A DNA stretch of 64,000 bases from NCBI RefSeq assembly GCF_000004075.3, contig NC_026660.2:25175498-25239497 (forward strand), read 5' to 3'. The DNA comes from Cucumis sativus (taxonomy: Eukaryota; Streptophyta; Magnoliopsida; Cucurbitales; Cucurbitaceae). Shown one piece after another: positions 50,579 through 61,609 of this stretch. The position numbers and the translations under genes are program-made. The stretch's first letter is position 1; every line of letters starts with the position of its first letter. Below the pieces are notes generated by a model. The model worked only from the letters and a program-made list of their open reading frames with translations, searched no databases and was not told the origin of the DNA.

Positions 50579-51604
50579 CTAGTCTTTAATTTTTTCTATG
50601 TGATCAGCTTCATCAATTTCCATTACATTTTGAATCCTTTTATCACTATTCTGAATCATCCATTTTTGTAACTGCTTTGGGATTGTTCTGTCTTCACCAC
50701 CAATCACATACACTTTCTTCACTGACCCATAATTTTCCTCTGTAAATTTCTCTGCTTTTCCCAAGTTTTCTATGAATAGTTTGGCTGGTCTCACCAGACT
50801 ACTCCCCAAAGCTTGATCCTTTTCATAATCATAAAATCAAACAATAATAAATCAACATTCCTTTGTAATTATTAATAGAAAAAGGAGAAATATATAGATC
50901 AGGATACCTCAGTAGGGGAGAGTTGATAGATTTTATTGGCCATGCATTTGGGCCCAAATAAAAACCAACTTGAAGAACCTCCATCCTCTCTGTTTTCACC
51001 TAACTCTGTGTCCCTCCAAAATTCTCTGGGAAGGCTCTCAAGAAACTTCATTCAACAATAATAAAAAACGTAACTATATTATCACTTATATACCATACAT
51101 ATATCTTAGACTTGGGTTGCATATACTAAACGGACTTTTGATTGAAACAATCAATGGATTGGTCTTTAATACCTCATCGGATAATAATCACTTTTTTCAA
51201 GTATGATAAGAATGGGAAGATTGAACTAAAAGATCTCTTACCTGTTCTAGGACATAGGAAGGTGGGTGATGAGTATCAGGAACAAAGGCAGTTACGAAAA
51301 CAGAAGCTGATATTTTGTGAGGGAAATTCTCCATGGCCAAAGCCAAACTCATGCCACCAAAGCTATGGCCAACCAATATAACCTTTTCGTTTGGACCCAA
51401 ACAAGCCATGGTCTTCAACAATGGTTCTGAATACTCTTCAAATGACTTAACCTCCTGGATTGCCCTCCTGTTTACCCCGGCCCCCGCCATGTCTAACATT
51501 GTTACACGGTGGCCGGCCGCCTCGAGCAACGGCTTGATCTTGTACCAACACCATGCTCCATGACAAGCTCCATGAACCAAAACAAAATGCTTCATTTGAT
51601 CCAT
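50579..51604 (-). CDS. Methylesterase A1 (SABP2/MES type), altered C-terminus
   Basis: Alpha/beta hydrolase of the plant methylesterase family, which removes methyl groups from methyl salicylate, jasmonate or auxin; some relatives act on other esters. Exons 51604-51242, 51045-50908 and 50818-50579 give 246 residues. The start [18 protein letters not shown] is typical. Triad: Ser81 in GHSFGG, Asp210 in GED, His240 in ADH, spaced almost as in tobacco SABP2 (81/210/238). After His240 the protein has only IEKIKD, whereas its twin A2 continues with MAMFSKPLQVLQ and ends at 262. The change comes from a deletion that joined the last exon to foreign sequence. Exon 2 (FLESLPREFWRDTE) differs from the usual YNERTP form. 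The loss of the last helix may weaken folding; activity is uncertain. Substrate unknown. Confidence 0.85.
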
Positions 51605-51661
51605 ATGGGAGTGGTCACACAATTAGGTCTCTGGTGTTCTCTCTCTGTTTCCTTTATCACC

Positions 51662-51669
51662 AAATATAC
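51662..51669 (-). promoter_or_regulatory. TATA-like box of methylesterase A1
   Basis: Reads GTATATTT on the coding strand, about 60 bases before the start codon. The same word stands at the same distance before A2. Placement fits a core promoter but is not proven. Confidence 0.35.
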
Positions 51670-52499
51670 AACTCTTGAAAATGAATTAAAATGAGTGGTT
51701 TTCATTTGCTGAATTAAATTGAAATCCGTACGTGGAAAAAGTGAAACCAATTTTGTATTACCTATTTTAGTAGTGCATAACATTGGCAGTGAATGTAGTA
51801 GGGGTCAAGATTAATGTTAAGGGGATTTATTTATTTATTTCTCTTTGTGTACAATTATGAGTAGGAAATCAAACCCCTTACTTCCCAAGTCAATACTATA
51901 TGTATTCAATTCAACTAATATCTATTGAAGTAATTGCTATACTTAAATTTTACTGTAAGTAATTCATTCATCGATTTTTGTGTTAATAAATAACTTGAAT
52001 TTATGTTTTTCCCTCTTACTTCCCCCTTTTTTTTTTTATAAAAAAAAATATATTTTATATCTAAATGTGATAAAATAGTTATTGTTAGAACAAAAAGCTT
52101 GAAGACTAAAAAAACAGATTTTTGAAGGAAAATTGTGAAAAATATATTTTATATCATAAATTTTGTTTCATGGTTTTGTTTCAGGGAATATAAATACTTT
52201 ATCCAAATTTTATTGTTTACTTTTGAATATAAGGAAATGAACCAAAATATTTACGAAATATAACTTTTTTTAGATTATGTTAATAATAGACGGTGAATCC
52301 TAAACCAACTGTATTTAGAAAGAATAAGTTTTAATTACTTGAAAGTTTTCGGGTGAAAAAGAAAGATAAAAGATGAGCTCAATTATTGGCTTACAAGAAA
52401 GAAAAAAACAAAAAATGTCCATTATCGACTTAAAATGAGGGTCACTTTCTAACATTTGTATGATTTTTAATAGGAATAGTGGCAAATTTAGCAATTAGA

Positions 52500-52710
52500 T
52501 TCAAAATAATTAAGTATATAACAACATTTTAAAAAATTTGTAAATATAACAAAATTTGTCAAATTATATCAATGATAGAAGTCTATCATCGATAAACAAT
52601 GTTGTATATATTGATCTATCACTGATAGATCATAGCGAGTCTATCAACGATAGTTTTTGTATATTTGCAATTTTTTTTTAAATATTGCTATATCATTGAT
52701 TATTATTCTT
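52500..52710. repeat. Palindromic AT-rich repeat copy (CTATCA/GATAG family)
   Basis: Contains TCAATGATAGAAGTCTATCA, TCTATCACTGATAGATCA and GAGTCTATCAACGATAG, with TTTGTAAATATAACAAAATT at the left and TATATTTGCAA at the right, as in the copy at 30859-31055. Not found at the matching place of the second unit, so probably inserted after the duplication or lost there. Confidence 0.55.
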
Positions 52711-54074
52711 CAAATGACTATCCATTATAATTACCATTTTAATATACATTAGTATAACTCTTATAATTTAATATCATAACAATAAAATCATAGCTATAGT
52801 ACAAACTCGTAAAACCCTAAATAATATAGTAATATGCATATAACATAATTTTTATATCAAATTAAAACCATAAATATACTAATAACATGCTTTTAATTAA
52901 TGATTTTGTTATCATAATATTATAGATCAATATTAAATAAAATGAAATTTACAAATTGAGGAATGATTACACGTTTTTTCTCAAATTGATAATGATTTTT
53001 TTTCTTTTTTCTTTTAATATTAATCCAACCGAACGTAACCACACAAACAGATATACTCTCAAATGAAAAGAAATTGTGATCCAATCAAATTAAGACGGTA
53101 AACCATGTAGATCACAATCACCAACATTAAAAAATAAAATTTTCTACAAAGATTAAAGTTCCTAAAAAGCTTTCGAGAACTCCAATGCTGTCCTTCTTTC
53201 GTTCAAAGTCGAATGGTATTATTATATGAATTTTTTCTTTCTGGAGAAAACATAGTTCAGAAGCATTCCTTATTGAGAAACAAAGTAGAGCATCATGCTC
53301 AATCAAGTCACATGGGTGTTGTTAATAGTCCACCTTCTCTCATGTGGTAGAGGTAACCTATCGGGCTAGTTTATGAGCCATTATACAACACCCCATGAAA
53401 AATGAAATCAAAGTCCAAAATGTGAATAATGAATCATACATTCTCTAATCTCATCTAAAATAACTCCAAAATGGCGTTCTCTAGAATTTTCATAAGTGAC
53501 GAGCTATTTGGAGTCCAAATAGAAAGGTTAAAACCTGCACTCATATAATTAATTATCTGATCCAAGTCAATATTCAATTTAATAAGATATGATATAATTA
53601 TATTTGCTTTCATCTCATCAACTAACATTTCGAGGAAATCAATAATTTATATGATACAGAACAGGTTGGTTTCAAAAGTTTGTGTTCAAATTCTTCCACT
53701 TTCATTAGAAGAGGGTTATATATATTGACGGTACTGCATTCCTTTGACTGGTTGCCTAAATATTTCGTTTTTCAAACGTTTTTTTCTACAAGTGACTGAA
53801 GCGTTTTTTTCCTTCTATTTGAATACATTGCTTCCTAATGGTCCTAAGATATTGTTTAACAACATTTTAGCTCCCAACAACTCCAAATTACAAAATCTTA
53901 ACCATATAATAAACGCTAAGAAATTAAACCCACATATTGAAATTCATTATATAAATCAAAAACCACAGTACGTTATTCAATTTGGTGTACTAGAAAGAGA
54001 GAGAGAGAGTAGCCATTTTTATTTAAAGTAAAACTAAAATTTGTTTAATGAGGGGTCGCGTAGCCTTGGGTAAG

Positions 54075-55126
54075 CTAGGCGTAGTTGAGAGCAATGTGAA
54101 GGAGGCAGTGGAGAAGCTGAGTAGGCGTAGAAAACATAGGCATGTGATCAGAGCCGTTGATTTTCATGACATGTTCAACTCCAGCGTTACATACCATCCA
54201 TTGTTGAAATTCCGTAGAGACGCCTACGTCTTCCGTACAAATTACATATACTTTTTTGACGGATCCATATTTTTCGTCTGAAAAATTGTTTATCTTCGAC
54301 AAGTCTTCGAAGAATAGTGTACTGGGTCGCAGCAGAGTAAGGGCCAAAGCTATATCCTTTTAATTTGAGTAGTAATAATTAATAGTTATGAAATTACATT
54401 GGCACATGTTATATTTATTATTATTATCATCATTATTGTTAATTGTTAAGTGTTGAAAATTAATTATATATTATAAAGAGACAAAAAATAAAATAAAATA
54501 AATAAAGAAGAGAAAGACCTGAGGAGGGGAGAGTTGGTATAGCTGTTTGGCTAAGAAATTTGGTCCGAGAAACATTGATGTTGATGGCTGAGCTTCAGTT
54601 CCATATGGAGCAAACTTCGTGTCTAGCCAAGCTTCCTTCGGTGTTTTCTCATTGTACTTGCATTGTTTCATCAACACAAGAGTTTTTCGTTTAGGCATGT
54701 TTGATAACATGAATTTAATAACACAAAACTAAAAAATTTGGAAAGGAAATAAAATAAAGGTACCTGAGATAAGACATAGGAAGGTTTGTGTTGAGTATCA
54801 GGGACAAAGGCAGCCAAGAAAACAGCAACAGCTATCTTGTCGGAGTATTTCTCCATAGCCACGGCCAAGTTAAAACCGCCAAGGCTATGACCCACCAATA
54901 TCACCTTTTCATTTGGAGGAAGACCATCCAAGTACTTCAACAAAGGCTCAGAATACTCTTCCATGGAGTGCACGTTTTGGATCACCCTACTGTCCATGCC
55001 GGAGGCTGCCATGTCGAGCGGTGTGACACGATGGCCAGCAGCCTCCAGAAGTGGTTTAATCTTGTACCAACTCCAAGCCCCATGGCAAGCTCCGTGGACG
55101 AGCACAAAATGCTTCTGCTGCTCCAT
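54075..55126 (-). CDS. Methylesterase B1 (SABP2/MES type), intact
   Basis: Methylesterase-family alpha/beta hydrolase of 260 residues, the same length as tobacco SABP2. Exons 55126-54764, 54656-54519 and 54356-54075, all joined in phase 0. Triad Ser81 (GHSLGG), Asp210 (CTED) and His238 (GSDH) lies at exactly the SABP2 positions. Other family marks: [46 protein letters not shown] followed by [15 protein letters not shown], and [20 protein letters not shown]. No signal peptide, so likely cytosolic. It is the most canonical copy of the array and the best candidate for a working methyl salicylate, methyl jasmonate or methyl-IAA esterase. Substrate cannot be told from sequence alone. Confidence 0.92.
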
Positions 55127-56269
55127 GAGAGGGAAAGAGAATATTTGATCAAATTTGAAACCAACCTCTGTATTGAAGGGAAATGAGGGTTCGTTGGTCG
55201 TTTATTTAAATCTTGGGGATGCGTTTAATCGTAACGGCAAGAGTTGGAGCAGCCCAACTCCTTATAGTGAAGAGTCGTAAATGCATGGGATGGGATCTCT
55301 ACACGTGCTTTTGGATAGAGATAGGGAAGGGCATCAAATTCAAAGTTTTGAAAGGGATTATTAATATTAATTAAAAGGATTAAATGAAATTAAATATTGT
55401 TTTGTGTGTTTTATGATTCATGGGAGCTTGTGAATATTCGTATGTAAATGATAAATGGAGAATAAATGATTGTAGGGTTGAAAGGACTTGAGAATACGAA
55501 GATGCTCCATTTTGTAATCGAATTTGAACATGAAAAAAAGAGAGAAAAAGTTAGATGTCTTTACGCTATATCACATACTTAGAACTATTCGTTTAGCCAA
55601 AGCACATAGACAATAAAAACACAGTGCACTTTAATAACCGATAAATATTGTCTACATCTGAGAAACTTATCTGTTCAGATAAGAAGTATTAATGAGATTC
55701 ATAATATGTAACTATCTCACTAGTTAGATTAAATAATCATATCATAATTATTAATAAACCCAGACTCTCCTGAAGATGTGTAGAATCTCTTCGAAGACTG
55801 ATCCTTCTTATCACATTCAATTTATTCTTATTTATTTCATAATCATATCAAACATATAATTTAGATCAACATTCGTGACGTTCTTCACCTTCTTCAGTTG
55901 CCTTCGGGCGAACTTGTAATCTTCCTCGATGAACTTTTTTATATCTTTTTTCACACTCCTCACAAACATAATCTACTAACATATATATATTCTAAGAATA
56001 TATTAAGTAGATATCTTTCCCGTGATGAAAGGAAATAATCTTATCAAGATTCCTAAGTAATAGGAACATACATTAGATATATTCTCATAAAAGAATTAAT
56101 AATTATACACTATTCGACAATATATACTAAGAGAACACATTATAAAAGTGTTTTGAATATGCCCATGATTATTCATGTGTAGGACCTTCCATGATTATTT
56201 CTTATTTGAATTTCATTTGAATCGAGTGGACAAACGTTTTTCATAAATTGTACTTTTATCTAAATATTG

Positions 56270-56480
56270 TTTTTAATATAAACTATTTGAAATATGGCCT
56301 AAAATAATTGGCCAAAAACTTAAATTTTGTTCAAAATATATATATATATATTTTAAAAAGTAACAGAGTACTCGTACGCTACTCAAAACCATTTCTTAAA
56401 ATATATTTTAAATAATTTTAACAAAAATAAGTTTATTGAAAAACATCTATTTTTAGGTCCATCCAAATGGACTCTAAATC
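56270..56480. repeat. Worn copy of the NUP58-intron MITE-like element
   Basis: Shares ATTTTAACAAAAATAAGTTT, TTGAAAAACATCTATTTTTA and a CCATCCAAATGGAC end with the element at 49024-49210. The left end is not clear. Confidence 0.4.
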
Positions 56481-56749
56481 CAAATATGTAATTAATCATG
56501 GTAGAATATCTTGTTTAATCAAATTAATTGAAAACCATTAGTGTCAGCCATAATTTTTGTTTATGTGGAATGTTTGTATGAGTTTGACGTATACCAAACA
56601 TTCGTTGAGATAATATACAAATTTATTGTTTGGTTTATCAACTTTAAATGTTTGGAGAGAGAGTTGATATATTTTATCAATTCACTCGAACTCATTTCAA
56701 ATATAGAAAAATAAATCAAAACATATACAAAATATATCAAAATTTTAGG

Positions 56750-57020
56750 TTATATTAATAATAAACGTAAATCGTGAATGAAAGTAATGTATGTATTTAG
56801 AAAGAATAAATTTTAGTTGGTTGAAATGTGTGGAGTGAAAAAGAAAGATGAAGAAGATTAGCTCAATTATTGGGTTACAAGAAAGAAAAGAATAAAGAAA
56901 AAGAAGAAAAAAGAAAGAATAGATGTGAGATTATTGACAACGAAGATGGGAAAGTGTTGAGTAATTTGGGAAGTGCGGGCACACGTTTTAGTGTTTTAGA
57001 ACAAAAACACATGTCTAGTC
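56750..57020. repeat. Third copy of the methylesterase upstream segment
   Basis: Shares GTGAAAAAGAAAGATGAAGA, GCTCAATTATTGGGTTACAA and GCGGGCACACGTTTTAGTGT with the segment at about 62220-62480 upstream of A2, and its first half with about 52260-52420 upstream of A1. It lies about 1.6 kb upstream of B1. Either a remnant of a lost third unit or a promoter piece kept since the A/B split. Confidence 0.7.
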
Positions 57021-58611
57021 TATACACAATTTCACACATTATTTCAAAGTAAACGTCCCTAAAGGAATGCTATTGAAAATCCTCAAAATAACAATAGAAC
57101 TAAATTCATATATTCACAACTTCAACCACCAATTCCAGGTTCCAACAATCTCTTCAATGACAACATTTGCACAACAACTTTGACGATTAATTACCGATAA
57201 CAGAATCCATTCTTCAACGACAACTACTACGACAAAAATCTTCGATTTCAACAACCACTTCCGTGCAACCATATAACCAATTTCATTCTTTATTTTTGTG
57301 CATGTTCAATAACTCATACATTCTATTGAATGCTTACTACCAATTAAGGGTGTTATAGGATTGTTTATCATACAAACAATTGTATTTTGCCTATTTAAGT
57401 GAAATAGTTATATGTAAAATGAATTTAATGTAAACTTATTGGCCAATTATGGGTAGGTTATAAACTTTCAATCACGTTGATCAAATTATAACTTTTTCTT
57501 AAACATGGATACGATGAACGAGATCAAAAGGTACAACTGCTGACACATCTAAACTAGGTTTGACATCTCTCTGAGATCCTCGTCATGCTCTAGTTAAGAT
57601 ACATTACATTCAAAAGAAAGGTGCAAAAAGAGAAAATGTTATTCACATAAGGTAGTTATAATAGATAACGATGTGTTATCAAAGTGTATCAATATTATCA
57701 CATAGAATAGTGAGACTCTATGACCTCACTTGAAAATTAATAAATCAAATCGAATCATATAGAGTGAAAACATGGTTGAGCATGGATGATTATTTCTTGG
57801 ATTTTGAATTGAAGGTAAGCAAATTATGCTCCTTCCATCTCCAACAAAATAATAGTCATTTGATAAATTTTTATTTGCAACTATTTGACTGCCAAAGAAT
57901 AGTTAAAGTTAAAGTAAAACTTAAAAAAAAAAATTACAAATAAAATTTTGGATTATTATGGTTGATAATAATTTTAGAGATAATAATTCAAGTGGATAAT
58001 AACATTAAAAAAAATGTAAATATAGCATAGTTTCAATAGATTTTAACTAATTTTACTGTATTTGTAACTTTTTAAAAATATTTCTATGTATACGTGTTAA
58101 TAATTTGAATCTAAAGGTTATATTTATAATTGTTTTTATTTTCTAACTTAATATATGGGTATTAGTTCATTTGTGTAGCTACTCATCAATGTTTGTTTCT
58201 AAAATTTTTGTAGCCGTTGATAGATGAATGTTAACGCTTTATATAAAAATATGGTACACTGTTTATTTGCTCATTGATGTTACTTGAATTTGTTGGGATG
58301 ATTTCTTTTAATTTGTTGGACTATCTTTGTATGTCATTTGCATCCTTTCTTCGTTAAGAAATCTGATTTTTCTTGATAGAACTTAATTACATTTCTATCA
58401 ATACTAATTCATCTTAAGCATGTGATCATTTGATTTGATGTGTTTTTTTTTCAATTCGCACGTCTACTATCATAAATGGAGCATTTTACTATTGTATTTT
58501 GATATTAAATTCTCTTTAAAATTATGTAAAACTACAACTATAATTTTGATCATACTTGTTCCAATTGTGCTAATTTTTTTTATTCCACTTAACTTTTCAA
58601 GATCTACACCT

Positions 58612-59312
58612 TACAAGAGACCATCAAATAATATTTTCCTGGCAGTAAAAAGCCAAGAGGTATCTGAATCTTTCTTGTAAAGTTGAAAGAAAATTGGAAG
58701 GCTTTTCTCAAAACATCCACCGTTGATCATTGCTTTCCGAAAGAGATCGGAAGGCGACCTGAAAATTTTCTGTAACTCTGTAGAATACAGCATGTATGCA
58801 GTCAATTCTTATGAACACTCACAGAACAAGACTTGTTTTTCTCGTGATGCAATTGATTCGCGGGATGCTAACGCGATATATCTTCCCAATCTCACGCCAT
58901 TCTTGGCATTTTTAGTGGCCTGCTGTACAGAATACTTGACTTGCGGTTTCAGGAGACAAGAAAATGCTCAAGTGGAATCATTTTACATTCCAAAGATGGA
59001 GTATCTATCGGATATTAACTCTTCTTGGACGTATGGCCATGGCTGCTTCACAGCGGCCGTCAGGATTGACAAGTTATACCTCTTAATTTGGTTTATATAT
59101 CAACGTATCGATCTCTACAGCATGTTTTAAATTTATTTACTCGAGTTACTCACATATGTATTACTTGTGTACTGAAATTATTAGGAGTGAGTTTTCGTCC
59201 TTTTTTCACTCTATATATTTATATTTTCATTTGGTGTCATGTTTACATTGAAATGCCATTTTGTAATTAAACTGTAAGGTATTTTTGGGCGATTTTTCAT
59301 CCCTATGATTTA
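58612..59312 (+). pseudogene. Duplicated NUP58 3' flank without NUP58
   Basis: Matches 49860-50547 over about 690 bases, but no NUP58 exon precedes it, so only the 3' UTR region was copied. The left edge near 58605-58615 marks the join of the tandem duplication. A frame at 58723-59130 is open across most of the matching frame of the first copy. Confidence 0.8.
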
Positions 59313-60535
59313 AATCTCCTAATTCTTCTTAGAAGGTGTCTTGTACATCCAAATTGCAACTTATTGTGTGACCATTTGTACGTCCACATTTAGAAGGCCA
59401 ATTGAGTTGTGAAGTTTGACGTTTGTTGGCCATGGGCTTACAAATCAATAGAAAAGCATGCAACGCTACAGAAGAAAAGTAGAAGAATCTCAATTAGCCT
59501 TTTCTTCTTCTTCTTTTTTATTTTTTAGATGGAGTTTTGTCTCTGTGGTTAGATGTTGAAAAAATGGGAGAGTTGCTGGGGACGGGAGCTTTTTCAACGA
59601 AAAGGAGAAAATTTGTGGAGATGTCTGTATGAAAGGGACAACCAAGTTGATATATAGAGATGGAAAAGAGAGAAGAAGAAAGAGGAGAGAAGTGAAAAAT
59701 GTTAAAAACAATGTTTATTTTTCCTTCATGTTTTGTAATTTTAATTATCTTTAAATTTAAAAAGCTATGGGAATCAAAAGGTTTCTCGTTGAGAGTTTTT
59801 TTTTTTAAATAATAAAATAAATTAAAATAGTTTCCAACTATAACAAAATTTTAAAAATTCATATACTGAATATCAAAAAGTTAAGTTATCGTTATCTATT
59901 AATGTCATATAATATTACGAAAGTTATCATTATCATATTAGGAAAGTTATCATTATCAGCACTCCAACACCCATATTGTACCAGTCGTACTACGGTTAGG
60001 TTAGCCAAGTGAATCGTTTAAGGAAATTGAATTGCTTGTATCCTTGAACCCACTAACCATTCAAAGAGACGCCATTAATGCCAGGGGAATTGGGGATTTT
60101 GATTGTATGGTTCGGAGGAAATTTGGAATCTGGAGAGAAAAAAAGAGGAGGGATGGAGAAGAAGATGAGAAGAAAAAGGCTGTGGAGGGGAGGAGAAAGA
60201 AAATAAAATATAAAAACAATTGAAAAAAGAGGATTTTTTCATCTAAAAATAATATAAATTAGCAAAGTTGGATTTGTCACATTAAATTGATCATTTAGAA
60301 TAAATACAATGCATTCATCTTTTCAATCTGTCCACAACACATTTTTGGTGGAAATTTCATCTGTTTCACCACAATCATTTCTTCCAAATCCACATGTCGA
60401 ATTAAAGAAAATGATGAAATAAAAACATTTAACCAAGAAAAATATCTTATCCATGGAGCTACGCGTGGCTAAATCTAACAATGACTCAGCCACATTGCTT
60501 TTTTATTTTATTATTATTACAATGGAAGCTCAGAT
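59313..60535. other. Segment kept in unit 2 but missing in unit 1
   Basis: This 1.2 kb has no partner next to A1, where it seems deleted. It includes purine-rich stretches, a poly-T tract and the A2 3' flank. No gene recognised; the 63-codon frame near 60032-60223 is low-complexity and Lys/Arg/Glu-rich. Confidence 0.5.
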
Positions 60536-61609
60536 TTAAGTGTAGCTTTGAGCTACCTGAAGAAGGCATTGGAGAACTTGGAGTGGCTTTGAAAACATGG
60601 CCATGTGATCAGCTTCATCAATTTCCATTACATTTTGAATCCCCTTACCACTATTCTGAATCATCCATTTTTGTAACTGCTTTGAGATTGTTCTGTCTTC
60701 ACCACAAATCACATACACTTTCTTCACTGACCCATAATTTTCCTCTGTAAATTTCTCTGCTTTTCCCAAGTTTTCTATGAATAGTTTGGCTGGTCTCACC
60801 AGACTACTCCCCAAAGCTTGATCCTTTTCATAATCATAGAATCAAACAATAATAAATCAACGTTCCTTTGTAATTATTAATAGAAAAAGGAGAAATATAT
60901 AGATCAGGATACCTCAGTAGGGGAGAATTGATAGATTTTATTGGCCATACATTTGGGCCCAAATAAAAACCAACTTGAAGAACCTCCATCCTCTCTGTTT
61001 TCACCAAACTCTGTGTCCATCCAAAATTCTCTGGGAAGGCTCTCAAGAAACTTCATTCAACAATAATAAAAAACGTAACTATGTTATCACTTATATACCA
61101 TACATATATCTTAGACTTGGGTTGCATATACTAAACGGACTTTTGGTTGAAACAATCAATGGATTGGTCTTTAATACTTCATCGAATAATAATCACTTTT
61201 TTCAAGTATAATAAGAACGGGAAGATTGAACTAAAAGATCTCTTACCTGTTCTAGGACATAGGAAGGTGGGTGATGAGTATCAGGAACAAAGGCAGTTAT
61301 GAAAACAGAAGCTGATATTTTGTGAGGGAAATTCTCCATGGCCAAAGCCAAACTCATGCCACCAAAGCTATGGCCAACCAATATAACCTTTTCGTTTGGA
61401 CCCAAACAAGCCATGGTCTTCAACAATGGTTCTGAATACTCTTCAAATGACTCAACCTCCTGGATTGCCTTCCTGTTTACCCCGGCCCCCCCCATGTCTA
61501 ACATTGTTACACGGTGGCCGGCCGCCTCGAGCAACGGCTTGATCTTGTACCAACACCATGCTCCATGACAAGCTCCATGAACCAGAACAAAATGCTTCAT
61601 TTGATCCAT
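60536..61609 (-). CDS. Methylesterase A2 (SABP2/MES type), full length
   Basis: Methylesterase-family hydrolase of 262 residues. Exons 61609-61247, 61050-60913 and 60823-60536, phase 0 throughout. Triad Ser81 (GHSFGG), Asp210 (CGED), His240 (EADH). It differs from A1 by a handful of residues in exon 1 and keeps the normal C-terminus MAMFSKPLQVLQ...AQSYT that A1 lacks. Exon 2 codes FLESLPREFWRDTELGE, without the YNERTP motif of B1 and SABP2, so the lid region over the active site is different and the substrate may be too. Upstream TATA-like word and flanks match A1. Likely cytosolic; substrate unknown. Confidence 0.92.

Larger units (their letters stand above)
51605..54074. repeat. Spacer A1-B1, first copy of duplicated unit
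   Basis: Carries the A1 promoter (plus-strand AAATATAC at 51662-51669 is a TATA-like word about 60 bases before the start) and the B1 3' flank. Large parts match 61610-63467, for example around 51790-51910, 52350-52420, 53100-53330 and 53650-54060. Compared with that copy it has an extra block of about 110 bases near 53325-53435 and a CTATCA/GATAG repeat near 52500-52710. No further gene. Confidence 0.65.
55127..58611. other. Spacer between B1 and second duplicated unit
   Basis: Holds the B1 promoter, a worn copy of the TTTGGAT-ended repeat near 56270-56480, a third copy of the A-type upstream segment at about 56750-57020, and AT-rich sequence with a weak CTATCA-type piece near 57930-58140. 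No complete gene is seen; the 60-codon frame at 56870-57052 lies within the repeated upstream segment. Confidence 0.5.

Noticed and set aside
51333-51563. Plus-strand frame MAKAKLMPPKLWPTN, repeated at 61338
   Set aside because: Antisense shadow of methylesterase exon 1 in A1 and A2.
54048-54281. Plus-strand frame with [20 protein letters not shown], also near 63477
   Set aside because: Antisense shadow of the last methylesterase exon. It recurs only because the exon itself is duplicated.
58435-58680. 81-codon frame left of the second unit
   Set aside because: AT-rich, hydrophobic low-complexity translation without motif, crossing the duplication edge.
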